In this document: one piece after another, positions 32,246 to 43,945 of the stretch
How positions within the stretch are numbered: the first letter of the stretch is position 1
Layout: each line of letters begins with the position of its first letter
DNA from: Leptobrachium leishanense
Taxonomy: Eukaryota > Chordata > Amphibia > Anura > Megophryidae
Direction of reading: 5' to 3'
NCBI GenBank assembly: GCA_009667805.1
Contig: CM019064.1
Location: 381,878,049 to 381,942,048 of the forward strand
Length of the DNA stretch: 64,000 bases
The notes under the pieces: generated by a model
Databases searched by the model: none
Told to the model about the DNA's origin: nothing
What the model saw: the letters and a program-made list of their open reading frames with translations, nothing else
Position numbers and translations under genes: made by a program

Positions 32246-32809
32246 TCTTGGTAACAATTTTTTGGAATTCAAAATTTTTCTTTATTATAGACAAAGAAAA
32301 AACCGAAAATACATATTTGGTCAAACGACCATAAACAGAGAAATACAGGAACAGAGGATATGTGGAAAACATAGACATAAGAAAGAAAAACATTACAGTA
32401 AGCATTCACTTTCTTGAAGCAGAGTAAATAATCTCGACATTCCTAACCAACTCTCAAATCTCACAATGGTCGGTGGTCCGTCCGGACCTTGTAGGGTACC
32501 ATAGTAAATTGTTCAGAATAATACAATCGTGAGAAGGAGGAGTGCGTCTCGCCCATATCTATGGCAAGAGACTCCATCCAAAGAGTGAGGTAAGTATCAG
32601 AGAAAGAGGTAAAGGACATAGGTAAAGTGAAGACAGAGAGAGTGGCAGCAAAGAAGGAGGAGGAAAAGAAGGGAGAAAAAAGGGGGAGGAGGAGGGGGCG
32701 GGTCAGAGCATATGGGAAACGTATGGGAGACATGTACATTACAACTAGAGACAGTCTAAAGGCCAGGAGTGGTCATAGTGTATCATACAATGAGTGCAGG
32801 ATGAGGAGG

Positions 32810-35743
32810 TTACGCCGTCCGATCCCTCCCGGGCCCCGACCGCCAAGACGCGGCATACCCCTCCCAATGGAACCACTTCAGACCGAAGCCATCCATCTCT
32901 CCCCAGGACTCAGCATCAAGGTGATCAATAGATCGAAAAGATTCAACTCTGCCGACACATTCACCCGTGGAGGAGGCTCTGTCAGTTCGCCAGAGAGCGG
33001 GAATGAGTGCGCGGGCCGCCAGGAGCATGTAGAGGAGCACCGATCGTTTGAGGGTTTTAAGAGGTAGGTCAATGTGGAATAGCAGGAAACACTTCGGTGT
33101 ATGTGGTATCTTGACATCGGTGACCTGGTGGATCGCATCCTGAACTACACACCAAAAGTCTTTGATTCGGGGGCAAGACCACCATATGTGTGAGAGTGTC
33201 CCGGTGTCTTGGGCGCATCTCCAGCACTCTGACGGGGTCGATGGGTAGATACTATGAAGAAGGCTAGGAGTCTTGTACCAAAAAGAAAGCAATTTAAAGG
33301 ATGTTTCTTGGATGCGTGTGGTGCTGCTACCCTTATGAACCAGGGTATACGTTTTTGACCACTGGTCTGGGGAGATCGAGAACCCAAGTTCCCTCTCCCA
33401 TCTAGCTTCGAAAGAGGGGGCCTCTGTGTCCGTAGACATGATCATCTCGTAGAGGGTGGAGATCCCCCTGGTCAAGGAGTGACCCGTATGACAAAGGCGT
33501 TCAAAAGGTAGTAAAGGTCGACTCAAACTGTAGCTACAGTTAAGGCTCCTTAGGTACGACTTTAACTGGTAGAAGTTAAATCGCTCCAAGTATGAAAGAG
33601 GGCCCTGTTGGATCGAGCGAGGGGATAGTTCCAAGTTGCCATCTGGAGGGAGGTCTATCGCCCGAAGCCTGTCCAAGTCCGTCATCCGGGCTCGCAGAGA
33701 GGGCAATATGCCGCTTAACAGCTCCAGGTTATGCGACAGCCGGAGTAATGGGGAACGGACAGAAGAAAGTCCAAGGGAAATTTTCCGTGTATGCAAGATG
33801 TGCAATGTTGCCGACATCGGGTCAGGGTCTGCTCTCTGGGCTGTCAGTCGGGAAGGGGGCAGCCAGGGTAATGTCCATAAGGGACGGTCAGTAAGTGCTC
33901 GTTCCAGGTCTAGACACCTTTTTTCCAGGCCAATTCCAGACCACTCAACCACTCTTGCCATATGACAGGCGAGGTAGTACTTTCTAGGGTCAGGCAGGGC
34001 CAAGCCACCACTTGCTTTGGGGCGACAAAGCACTGCAAATCCCACCCGCGGGCAACCTCTGGGCCAGACAAATTTTAACAATTCCGATCTGAGGGCTGTA
34101 AAGAACGACAGTGGGATCGTGATCGGTAGGGCGTTGAAAAGGTAGAGCAGTCGGGGCATCAGGTTCATTTTGAGGACTGCAATTCTACCAAACCATGACA
34201 GCATCCCCCCAGTCCAGGCCGCCATATCTGTGCGAAAGGAATGAAGGATGGCAAGGAAATTAAGATCGTGAAGTAATCTGGTCGAGGAAGCTAACCAGAC
34301 GCCTAAGTATCTCATTCGGTCCGGACAATAGCGGAACGAGTAGGAACGTCTAAGATAGGAGATGGAGGAGTGGCCCAGGGAAATGCCAAGAAATTCCGAT
34401 TTGGCTCGGTTGATACAATATCCAGCTAGGGTGCCGTATTCCTCGAGCGTCTGTACGACCGCGGGAAGAGAAGTAGTTGGGTTAGTGAGAAGGAACAGGA
34501 GGTCGTCAGCGTACGCTGAGACCTTGTGCTCCGAGGCGTGTCCCTGAATGCCCGTGATAGAGGGATTGAGGCGGATCGATTCCAGCAGGGGTTCGAGCGA
34601 TAGGGCAAATAGAAGGGGGGACAACGGGCAACCCTGACGTGTCCCGTTTCGAACATTGAATATCTCAGACAGGGCACCATTTGCCTTTACCCGAGACGTA
34701 GGATTAGCGTACAGGGCCTCCAACCAAGAAAGGAAAGAGCCGCCCACTCCCAGGCACGCCTGGACCGAAAACAGAAAGCGCCAACTCACCCGGTCGAAGG
34801 CCTTCTCCGCGTCGGTGGAAAGCAAGAGTAGTCCAGTATGCGTACGTTTAGCCAGACCAATAGCGCTTAAGACTCGAGTCGTTGCGTCTCGCGCCTCTCG
34901 ACCAGGGATAAAACCCACTTGATTGGTATGAATGAGTGGAGGAAAGAGAGGTGCGAGGCGGGTAGCCATTATTTTCGCTAGTATCTTAAGGTCAGTATTC
35001 AGTAGGGAAATGGGAAGGTAGTTACGCACGTTCGTGTCGTCTTTTCCAGATTTCTTGATGACCGAGATAGTGGCTGATAAAGTATGAGGATGAAATTTAC
35101 CTCCATCTCTCAGGGAAGCAAAAAGGGACTCCATGTGAGGGGTCAAGACGTCTGAGTAGGACTTATAATATTCGGCCGGTAAGCCGTCAGGACCTGGGCA
35201 TTTACCACCCTTAAGTCCAGTCACTACCCTCCGTATCTCCGCAGCCGAGATTGGGGCATCAAGAGAGTCAGATGACTCCTGAGGAAGGGTGTGGTTCAGC
35301 TTGCTCTCCAGATATCCATTAATGCTCGCCGAGGAGGGTATGTTGTTGTCGGATGCAACGTCCATACTATATAACTTTTCATTAAAACTGCGAAATTCGC
35401 TCAAGATCTGGTCGGGTCGTGTAACGATCTCCCCAGAGGGGAGTTTAAGTTTGGCTATATAAGTTGCTTCCCTTCTCCCGCGGAGGATCTTAGCTAACAA
35501 TTTGCCCGGCTTTTTTTCTTTGAGAGCGAAGGAACATTTAGCTTTCTGGGCCGCGAAGCGAATGTCTTTGTCAAGGATGTCATTCAGCGCCGTACACTTC
35601 GCGAGCAGTAGGTCGTAGTCTGCAGGGAGTAATGACGCGTGGTGGGCAAGTTCAAGGTCCCTTATTTCTGCAAAAAGAGCCGCTAAAGCGCCCGACCTCT
35701 CTCGTTTAAGTGCCGTGGCTCTGCTAAAAAAGACACCTCTCAC
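32810..35743 (-). CDS. LINE ORF2, reverse transcriptase part
   Basis: The 977-residue frame has the RT motifs GGKCPGPDGLPAEYYKSYSD, PISLLNTDLKILAK, NQVGFIPGRE, STDAEKAFDRVSW, GTRQGCPLSPLLFALSLEP and an intact catalytic SAYADDLLFLL, then the C-terminal cluster CWRCAQDTGTLSHIWWSC. Order, length and residues match L1/Tx1 ORF2. Apart from the frameshift separating it from the endonuclease, the frame is uninterrupted. The true ORF2 frame extends upstream of the ATG (EAHKTVVRGVFFS). Confidence 0.88.
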   Translation of the reverse strand: MRGVFFSRATALKRERSGALAALFAEIRDLELAHHASLLPADYDLLLAKCTALNDILDKDIRFAAQKAKCSFALKEKKPGKLLAKILRGRREATYIAKLKLPSGEIVTRPDQILSEFRSFNEKLYSMDVASDNNIPSSASINGYLESKLNHTLPQESSDSLDAPISAAEIRRVVTGLKGGKCPGPDGLPAEYYKSYSDVLTPHMESLFASLRDGGKFHPHTLSATISVIKKSGKDDTNVRNYLPISLLNTDLKILAKIMATRLAPLFPPLIHTNQVGFIPGREARDATTRVLSAIGLAKRTHTGLLLLSTDAEKAFDRVSWRFLFSVQACLGVGGSFLSWLEALYANPTSRVKANGALSEIFNVRNGTRQGCPLSPLLFALSLEPLLESIRLNPSITGIQGHASEHKVSAYADDLLFLLTNPTTSLPAVVQTLEEYGTLAGYCINRAKSEFLGISLGHSSISYLRRSYSFRYCPDRMRYLGVWLASSTRLLHDLNFLAILHSFRTDMAAWTGGMLSWFGRIAVLKMNLMPRLLYLFNALPITIPLSFFTALRSELLKFVWPRGCPRVGFAVLCRPKASGGLALPDPRKYYLACHMARVVEWSGIGLEKRCLDLERALTDRPLWTLPWLPPSRLTAQRADPDPMSATLHILHTRKISLGLSSVRSPLLRLSHNLELLSGILPSLRARMTDLDRLRAIDLPPDGNLELSPRSIQQGPLSYLERFNFYQLKSYLRSLNCSYSLSRPLLPFERLCHTGHSLTRGISTLYEMIMSTDTEAPSFEARWERELGFSISPDQWSKTYTLVHKGSSTTRIQETSFKLLSFWYKTPSLLHSIYPSTPSECWRCAQDTGTLSHIWWSCPRIKDFWCVVQDAIHQVTDVKIPHTPKCFLLFHIDLPLKTLKRSVLLYMLLAARALIPALWRTDRASSTGECVGRVESFRSIDHLDAESWGEMDGFGLKWFHWEGYAASWRSGPGRDRTA

Positions 35744-36645
35744 AACAGTCTTATGTGCTTCCCATATCGTAGGGAGGGAAACGCCCGAATCCGCGTTATC
35801 AGAGAGTAATTGCGTAGGCCAGCGTCAACTTCTGTAGAGAAAGCGGGATCCAGTAACAGTGATGTGTATAATCGCCATTGTCGTTCCGAGGGGCGCGACA
35901 AGGGAGAGGAGAAAGTTGTCAAGAGAGGGCAGTGGTCAGACCACGTTTGGGCATGTATAACAGAGTCCTCGACACAGAGCACTGAGCGTTGTTGGACAAA
36001 CAGATAGTCGAGATGCAAGTATGTGGCGTGGACTGAGGAATAGAAGGTGTAGTCGCGTTCCCCTGCGTGGAAGACCCTCCATACATCCACTAGCTGCAGG
36101 CCGTCCAGAGTACGGCAGATATGGTGAGGGATACAGGGCGGAATAGAAGAGTGACCCGCGGAGGTATCTAGACGTGGGTCTAGTGGGACATTAAAATCAC
36201 CTGCCAATACCAGGGTTCCTACCGCAAAAGAAGTTAGGCGACGAAGGATCGCTGCTAGGCAGTGGTGTTGATTAGTGTTTGGGAGGTAGACCGATGCGAA
36301 GGTGTATTTAACATCCACTATTGTACAGTTTACAAACAAGAAACGGCCTCCATCATCAGAGAGCACGCCATCGATGACCACAGGGGTGTCCCTAGAGAAA
36401 AGAATTGCCACTCCACGGCTTTTGCCCCCGGAGTAGTTGCTGTAGTAGCCCGTCGGGAAAGCTGGGTCACTCAAAGACAGGGCAGCATCTCGTCGAAAGT
36501 GTGTTTCCTGGAGGAAGACCACCGACGCTCTCAGCGCCCGGACCTCCCGGAAGAGACGGCGGTGTTTTTCTGGGATGTTCAAGCCTTTCACATTATATGT
36601 GAGAAAGCAGAGGGGCTTTCGGGAAAAGCCTGGCGATGAAGACAT
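35740..36645 (-). CDS. LINE ORF2, endonuclease part
   Basis: The likely ORF2 start is the ATG at 36645 (MSSSPGFSRKPLCFLTYNVK); an upstream extension is hydrophobic and low-complexity. Endonuclease motifs are FLTYNVKGLN, VVFLQETHF, LVLAGDFNVPLD, DYTFYSSVHATYLHLDYLFV and TWSDHCPLL, so the catalytic residues are in place. The frame ends at 35740 after drifting out of the ORF2 reading frame near 35800. The RT part continues in another frame, so one indel splits ORF2. Confidence 0.85.
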   Translation of the reverse strand: MSSSPGFSRKPLCFLTYNVKGLNIPEKHRRLFREVRALRASVVFLQETHFRRDAALSLSDPAFPTGYYSNYSGGKSRGVAILFSRDTPVVIDGVLSDDGGRFLFVNCTIVDVKYTFASVYLPNTNQHHCLAAILRRLTSFAVGTLVLAGDFNVPLDPRLDTSAGHSSIPPCIPHHICRTLDGLQLVDVWRVFHAGERDYTFYSSVHATYLHLDYLFVQQRSVLCVEDSVIHAQTWSDHCPLLTTFSSPLSRPSERQWRLYTSLLLDPAFSTEVDAGLRNYSLITRIRAFPSLRYGKHIRLL

Positions 36646-36893
36646 ATCTCCAGCGGTCAGACAAACAAACAAGGGGAAAAGGACGGAGGGAAGGGTGGGA
36701 AAGGGGTGGGGGAAGAGAAGAAGAAAGGGAGAAAGAAGAAAGAAAGTACAGAAAACAAAAGAAAGATAATAAGGAATGGTACGTCTCCGGGAGAGGCTAG
36801 TCTGTACCCTAGAGAGGTTGACTACCTTCCCGTGGGAAGAATGACATCCGGTCCTTGTGGGCACGAGGATCTAGGAGATCTTGGTAACAATTT

Positions 36894-38405
36894 AATGGTG
36901 CATGTCAAATAGTCAGCATGTCAGAATTAGGGGAACCCAGGAGGACATGGCGCCGTGTCACAACATGGTCTAACCATGGAAGCGTCCAAAGGGTGGCACT
37001 CGCTGATGCCATTTCCAAGGCTATCCAACATCTCCCAGAATCGGAAGACATCCAGTCCAACATCCGTGTCAAATGGGAAGTATAGTAGTACCATGTCGCA
37101 TCTGGCAGCGCTAGGCCCCCAGCACGCTTGGATAGAGAGAGTGTTCAATATTGTATCCTCAAGATCTAGTAGGCCAAATGAACCAAATGAGGGCAGAACA
37201 AAAGGAACGGAAAAAAGTATTTGGTAGGAACAGCGGGAGAGCTTGGAAGAGGTAAAGACCTGCTTCTCTTCTAGACATAAAAGGGGGTCAGTCAGTAAGG
37301 AGACATTGATACACCATGTCCGTTCTTTCGGTTTAAATAATGGGGAGAGTAAGTTCAGGGAGACAGCGGCATTGTCAGACCATGTCCTAGTACCGACTGT
37401 CGCGGCTGAGGAGAGCTCAAAGCACTGTTGTTGAATAAAAATATAGTCCACTCTGGAATAAGAGGAGCAAACATGGGAAAAATAAGAGTATTCACGAGCC
37501 ATACCGCCGTGAACTCTCCAAGTATCTACTAGCTGCAGGTAAGCAAGAGATCGAAGGATATGTCGCAAGGAGTCTGAGGGTATAGACATAGCATCCTGAG
37601 AGGTATCCACACGTTGGTCTAGCAGGACATTTAAGTCACCAGCTAGGACTAGACACCCTGCAGTGAAGGAGGATAAGTGGCACAATAAAGACGCCAGGGC
37701 TTTATGTTGCGCTTTGTTAGTTAGGTAGGCGCAAAAGTGTATTGGACATCCGCAATAGTGCCTCTGACAAATAGAAATTGTATGTTCAAATTAGCTTAGA
37801 TGGCATCCAACACAAATGGGACATGTTTAGAGAATAAGACTGCGCCTCCTCTAACCTTACCAGAAGAAAAATTACCAAAATAGCCCAGGGGGAAGAGAGG
37901 ATCTCGAAGTGAGGGAGCAGATGAAACAGGTCTCCTGGAGGAACACCACTGACACCTGGAGGGCAAGTAATTCTCCCAGTGGTTGCCCTCGTTTCTCAGG
38001 GGTATTTAGTCCTCAGACATTATAAGAGAGCAACTTCAAATGGGAGGGGGAAAACGTCATTCCAGAAGAGAAGGGGTAAAGGGTGGAAAAAATAGGGCAA
38101 AGGAGAAGGAAAGGGATAAAAAAAGGGGGTGATTAGAGGAAAGAGAGGGAATGGAGAAGAGAGTAGAAAGGAGAAGTAATATAAAAAGGGGGGAACCAAA
38201 GAAAAAGGAGACAAAGCAGAAAAAAATAGAGGGGTCCAGGAAGGTGAAAAACAAGCCCAGGAATGAAAACTGTAGGATGCACAAAAATGTGGACCAACAG
38301 CTCACCAGAGAAAAATTTGCACCAAGCCTCGGTGTGGGATACAGTGGAATAACAGTGGAGGCTGGTTCCCACGGATGCAAAAAAGTGTCCAACGTGCCCT
38401 TTTGA
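36894..38405 (-). pseudogene. Older L1/Tx1 LINE, 5' part with endonuclease fragment
   Basis: The minus strand encodes an endonuclease core (LVLAGDLNVLLDQRVDTS, LQLVDTWRVHGG, YSRVDYIFIQQ, TRTWSDNAAVSL) at about 37685-37300. The His of the SDH motif is replaced. After TWCINVSLLTDP the sequence jumps to ORF2 C-terminal matter (MLDSLGNGISE), so the RT core is deleted. ORF2 begins near 38030 (SYNV*GLNTPEK, with an internal stop). A purine-rich zone on the plus strand (38040-38260) corresponds to the region before ORF2, as in the younger copy at 36660-36790. Confidence 0.75.
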
Positions 38406-38489
38406 GTCCTTCCAGGTGATCTATGTGGTGTAGCAGGAGTTCCCCTGAGATTTATTCAAATTCCCTGACTGCTAGTGATGCTAGGTGGG

Positions 38490-38630
38490 GTCGAGCAAAC
38501 TCCTTAACTTCATCCAGAATTTTCTACCAGTTTGGCTGGGCTGGGAGGAAGGGGACACTCCTCACATCCTTACTACTTCAAAGATATAAAGTAGTCACGA
38601 TGTGTAGACTGTTCCTTTAATTATTTGAAT
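38490..38630. repeat. Repeat shared with 59335-59450
   Basis: TACCAGTTTGGCTGGGCTGG, CACTCCTCACATCC and CTGTTCCTTTAAT recur in the same order at 59335-59450. The element is unidentified; it could be the end of a MITE. Confidence 0.5.
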
Positions 38631-38639
38631 TATGTGAAC

Positions 38640-40970
38640 ATGTGAATATGTTGTTTATTTTTAATGTATAACCCATTACATAAATGTATTTACCGTGACG
38701 GATAAAGTCAGAACAAAGAACTCTTTATAGAATACATTTTAAACAATTTTTTTTTTAAAACAAGCAGTATCAGCTGAAAAGGCAAATTTACACCCAGAAA
38801 GCGGTTGAAATTAAATCAATTAAAAATACTACAAAAGAGGCCTAAAGATACAAAACTCACTAGCTTTTTGGTCCGAAAAGAAGGAATTTATGGACAGATT
38901 AAATAAGACATGAGACCTATGCTCATTTGATCTCATGAAATTATTAATAGCATTCCAACAGGAACCCATAAAGATATAGAAAATGAAACATAAAATGAAG
39001 AAAGAATTAAGACAGCATAGCAGAAGGAAATAGAAGAAAAAAATTTAATTATGAATACAGGAAAAAAATGCTGGAGACATAAAAAAATCAATAATTACAT
39101 GTAGCATTGTATTGAATATAAAAAGCATACTGAAAATAATCTGGTAATAATTTTGTAAACGGGCCCTTCCATAAAATACCGGTAAATGAAACAATTAATT
39201 TCAGCTTGGAGGGTGTTCATTGGTTGGGTGGTATCAATTGTATGGTAGGGGTTGAGAAAGTATAGGTTGAGTGAGAAATGCTTTCTGCCATTTAACCATT
39301 CTCTTGTCAAGCTTATGATGGGCACGTGTTGTATAATGGGTATTGAGGGCTTCATAAGGTTTGTGTGATTTTGGTGGTTTTTATCTTGGGTGTTTGGGGC
39401 TGGGAGCAAAGCTGCAGTCCTTGAGAGCAGTAATTGGTGGGTTTACTAGTAGGGGTAGCATATGACTGGCATGTATGGAAAGGCATGAAATTAAACAGAC
39501 GCTAAACAGATGGTTCATGTGTCGTATGACCCAGATGCATGAAGTAAATTGATTGGCAGGAGGTGTAACTGTCAAGGAACATGGATTTTTGGAGATGTGT
39601 TGTCCCTTGCATGTTTGGAGGTGTGGGAGCCAGCACTTCCTGGTTTTAAGAGCTGTTGCACTCTTTCAAGAGCTTGTGTTACTGCCCCAGAGATAGTAGG
39701 CAGAACTAGTTTCCTGTTTCAAAGCTGCTGTATCTGCTTATGGAGCGACAGCTCAGGGCGTTTCATAACTCCTCATAAGAACCCTATCTGCATGTGGTCT
39801 AGAGGCGCACACAGTAATTTACCTCTGCATTTGTTTTGTATTGTACATAATGTTGTTTTTATATCCCTTTACATGTACAATGTGATTTGTTAATGATGTA
39901 ACTGGATTTATCATTTTTATATTGGAAAGACATGTTCATTTTGCATGAGAGTCTTGTAAGGACTGTATTTATATATATTTTGTACATTATTTGGTTTTAT
40001 TTCTTGTAGTTTTCACAGTGTTAGCTAAAAAGAGAGAAATAAAGAGCAAAAAGATATCTGTATGAAGCATGCCATTTCTTTAGACCTGTGCAGCCACAGG
40101 AGGTGTAACATATTAATAGGATCAGACATAAATTGGGTGCAAGGTGGCTTGCAGTAGATATACGTGGATGGGGAAATTAGATTGATAAACGTGGAAGTGT
40201 GATGTGTGAGAATGCACATGGAGGAAATGTCAGGTATTGTGATAAGGATGACTTTCATTTAATAATGGGGGCATAAAATGTAGGGCTTGATCTGCATTAC
40301 ATGATAGTGAAAGACAAGTAATAGATACCTTGAAATTGTGAAAGCATAATACATAGAAAAGGAATGAAATACACGGCATGCATTTTTTTTGTAGCAGTAA
40401 ATACTTGTTTTTCATTGTTAGTCTGTTGTTATGCTACAGCAAACGAGTTGCTAGGCAACAAGGACACTGCAATCCTCCTGGGTCCTGGAGGTCAGAGGAT
40501 TACAGACAGCAATACTGAAAAATGGAAGCTCCAGACCTTGCTGTGATACCAGCCATAACTAGTCAGATCTTTCTTAGTTTTCTAGAAGAGGATGATTCCA
40601 AAAGCTACATAAAAATTACTTGAATTTTTCTTGTATTTGGAAAAGACTGTTCCAAATGTTTCCTGAATCATGAGTAATGTGGACAAGAGATGCCCAGTGT
40701 TCTCGGATCAGGTATAATTTCCATTCTCATTTCATATAAAATCCTGTGCCGATCATAAACCTGCTCCTAAATAAATAGTCATGTGCATAATGTGGTGATT
40801 TGAAAATATACCTGTACATGTAAGCAACCAATCCCTATCCATTATCAACACATATATAAAAGAGATAAATTGTTTGTAATCTTTGTCCTCTCACGTTTAA
40901 TTATTACAAGGGATGGCAGGCTGTCTCTCCATAAAATGTAATAAATGTAATAAATCTATAGATGAAAGAT
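38640..40970. other. No recognisable gene
   Basis: A+T-rich sequence with only short chance frames on both strands. No transposon ends or conserved motifs were recognised. This is the longest featureless stretch in the window and would be the place to test for conserved non-coding sequence. Confidence 0.4.
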
Positions 40971-40977
40971 GTATATA

Positions 40978-42610
40978 CAGTCAGGTCCAGAAATATTGGG
41001 GCATCGACACAATTCTAACATCTTTGGCTCTATACACCACCACAATGGAGTTGGAATGAAACAAACAGAATGTGCTTTAACTGCAGACTGTCAGCTTTAA
41101 TTTGAGGGTATGTACATCCAACTCAAGTGAACGGTGTAGGACTTACAGCAGTTTGCAGATGTGCCTCCCACGTGTTAAGGGACCTTTAGGTAATGGGACA
41201 GAATAATAATCATAAATCAAACTTTCCCTTCTTAATACTTGGTTGCAAATCCTTTGCAGTCAATCACAGCCTGAAGTCTGGAACGCATAGACATCACCAG
41301 ACACTGGATTTCATCCCTGGTGATGCTCTGCCAGGCCTCTACTGCAACTGTCTTCTGTTCCTGCTTGTTCTTGGGGCATTTTCCCTTCAGTTTTGTCTTC
41401 AGCAAGTGAAATGCATGCTCAATGGGATTCAGGTCAGGTGATTGACTTGGCCATTGCATAACATTCCACTTCTGTCCCTTCAAAAACTCTTTGGTTGCTT
41501 TTGCAGTATGCTTTGGGTCATTGTCCATCTGCACTGTGAAGCGCCGTCCAATGAGTTCTGCAGCATTTGGCTGAATGTGAGCAGATAATATTGCCCGAAA
41601 CACTTCAGAATTCATCCTGCTGCTTTTGTCAGCAGTCACATCATCAATAAATACAAGAGAACCAGTTCCATTGGCAGCCATACATGCCCACGCCATGACA
41701 CTACCACCACCATGCTTCACTGATGAGGTGGTATGCTTAGGATTATGAGCAGTTCCTTTCCTTCTCCATACTCTTCTCTTCCCATCACTCTGGTACAAGT
41801 TGATCTTGGTCTCATCTGTCCATAGGATATTGTTCCAGAACTGTGAAGGCTTTGTTAGGTGTTGTTTGGCAAACTCTAATCCGGCCTTCCTGTTTTTGAG
41901 GCTCATCAATGGTTTACATCTTGTGGTGAACCCTCTGTATTCACTCTGATGAAGTCTTCTCTTGTTTGTTGACTTTGACACACATACACCTACCTCCTGG
42001 AGAGTGTTCTTGATCTGGCCAACTGTTGTGAAGGGTGTTTTCTTCACCAGGGAAAGAATTCTTTGGTCATCCACCACAGTTGTTTTCCGTGGTCTCCCGG
42101 GTCTTTTGGTGTTGCTGAGCTCACCGGTGCGTTCCTTCTTTTTGAGAATGTTCTAAACAGTTGTTTTGGCCACACCTAATGTTCTTGCTATCTCTCTGAT
42201 GGGTTTGTTTTGTTTCTTCAACCTAATGATGGCTTGCTTCACTGATAGTGACAGCTCTTTGGATCTCATCTTGAGAGTTGACAGCAACAGATTCCAAATG
42301 CAAATAGCACACTTGAAATGAACTCTGGGTCTTTTATCTGCACATTTTAATTGGGGTAATGAGGGAACATCACACACCTGGCCATGGAACAGCTGAGAAG
42401 CTAATTGTCCCATTACCTTTGGTCCCTTAACAAGTGGGAGGCACATCTGCAAACTGCTGTAAGTCCTACACCGTTCACCTGAACCCTCAAATTAAAGCTG
42501 ACAGTCTGCAGTTAAAGCACCTTGTGTTTCATTCCATCTCCATTGTGGTGGTGTATAGAGCCAAAGATGTTAGAATTGTGTCGATGTCCCAATATTTCTG
42601 GATCTGACTG
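40978..42610 (-). mobile_element. Complete Tc1-like transposon, 1.63 kb
   Basis: Both ends carry long inverted repeats starting CAGTCAGGTCCAGAAATATT (right end: CAGTCAGATCCAGAAATATT), flanked by TA (40976-40977 and 42611-42612). The inverted repeats extend for about 200 bp. A transposase gene lies between on the minus strand. TA duplication and the DD34E transposase define Tc1/mariner. Confidence 0.92.
41232..42269 (-). pseudogene. Tc1-like transposase (DD34E) with one nonsense codon
   Basis: From ATG at 42269 (MRSKELSLSVKQ) the frame runs to TAA at 41232, about 345 residues, the usual length for Tc1 transposases, which cut and paste the element at TA sites. The N-terminal helix-turn-helix (KPIREIARTLGVAKTTV) is followed by TAG at 42153-42155, then the frame continues without shift through RPGRPRKTT. 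The catalytic triad is visible: WTDETKINL, QMDNDPKHT and SPDLNPIEHAF, with 34 residues between the last two acids. The only obvious lesion is the TAG. In relatives this site is often Trp, so a single base change would explain it. Confidence 0.9.
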
Positions 42611-42612
42611 TA

Positions 42613-43892
42613 AGTGTTTTTGATTTTTTTTTATCTATCAGATGTTGTCTCTCAAAATGAGTGATTTGGTATCTCATTAACTTTTATATTGTTTCTCTTG
42701 TGATCTTACTTTGACCTCCAGTTAAACTAAACACTAATTTTGACTTTAAAATGGCAATAGAAGTCAATACATTTCCTCATTCTCATCCTTATGCTGCAAT
42801 TCAAAAATTATACATAAGCCAAATTGATCCTACTAGATCGCAACCCAAGAGCAATTCCTCCTCATGCTTAACCACGTTACCATGAAAATGGAACATCAAA
42901 GCCATAAAAAGTCTCACATCTTTCGTGGAAGTTCATAAACAGTCTCTGATGATGAATCAAGAGCACACTTTCTGAGAGTCTAGCATCCCCAGATAATCAA
43001 AATCATCTATTCATTGCAGTTGGATTAGAACGAGGCCGTCATCAGAAATGTTGATGTCCTCACTGAATCATGCCTTTCACCCCACACACCAGCAATCTCC
43101 CTTGCAACTGCACCCAGGGGCATGCCACTCCCCCACTATTAACACAAAATAATTTGGTCATATTATATGCTGGCTGTATGTAATGTGCTTGTGATATGTG
43201 TATGTGTTTTATGTTTGTGTTTTCTTGCAAATGTGTTTTTGTGTTCAATGTTATGTGTGTTTGTTTTAATTTATGTGTAATGTGTGTGGGGGGTTTATAT
43301 GAATGTTCGTCTGACCCCCCTGTTGTCCTTCTTTGCATGGAGAGGGCTAAATCTTTGGTGGTATGGTAGGAGAGCTGCCAAGGCCATTTTATTCAATGTC
43401 ACTTATTGCTTGTGGTCTGTGGGAGAGCCCCTTGGTCCATATCATTATATCCATTGTGGTCCAATGGGAGAGCAGTGCAGAGTGCATTACCCATCCCTTA
43501 TTCTTAAAGTGCTTGGCGATGATGCATTACTGTACCCTGATTTCCACTGATCGCTAAAACCACGATGGAGCAGTTACACAGTCTCAAACCGTAGAGGGAT
43601 CAGACTGCACTGCTCTACCACCGGAATACCAGGGATATGGGATATCATGTGTGATACTCTCCTGGGGGCTCAAGGGGAGCCAGATGTACTTGGTGGTAGC
43701 TTGACTGGGTTTGGCCGGGGTCTTGATAGCGGCCTTACATCAGAAACCTAGATCCCTGCTGTTTCTTTTTAGCTTTTTACCCATCTTCCTCCACGTTTCT
43801 TCATTATGCTGTCTTCTGCTAATATTTACTTTTAAAATAATTATATTGCATTCTGCCTTCAGTGAAACCTTGCTTACTATACTTTTTATTAT
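42613..43892. other. No recognisable gene
   Basis: Unassigned sequence. A GT-rich stretch occurs near 43180-43290. No coding sequence or transposon ends were recognised. Confidence 0.4.
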
Positions 43893-43945
43893 CATCATTT
43901 ATATATCGCTAACAGTTTTCACAGCACTTTACAATTTTCTGAGCA
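43893..43945 (-). repeat. L2/SINE-type 3' tail, reversed
   Basis: ATCATCATTTATATATCGCT and CACAGCACTTTACAA are the complement of the common tail seen at 876-932 and 49060-49110. Confidence 0.55.

Larger units (their letters stand above)
32261..36878 (-). mobile_element. Younger L1/Tx1 LINE, 5'-truncated, with 15-bp target duplication
   Basis: TCTTGGTAACAATTT stands on both sides (32246-32260 and 36879-36893). Between them lies a 4.6-kb minus-strand LINE with ORF2 but no ORF1, so reverse transcription stopped early. An AATAAA signal reads on the minus strand near 32285. It landed inside the older copy of a related LINE, whose two parts flank it. The long exact duplication supports target-primed insertion. 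Confidence 0.9.

Noticed and set aside
32627..33067. Plus-strand 146-codon frame with a KKEEEKKGEKRGRRRGR start
   Set aside because: It is the complement of the low-complexity 3' region and C-terminus of the minus-strand LINE.
34362..36912. Plus-strand frames opposite the minus-strand LINE
   Set aside because: They are antisense shadows of the RT and endonuclease frames and show no protein motifs.
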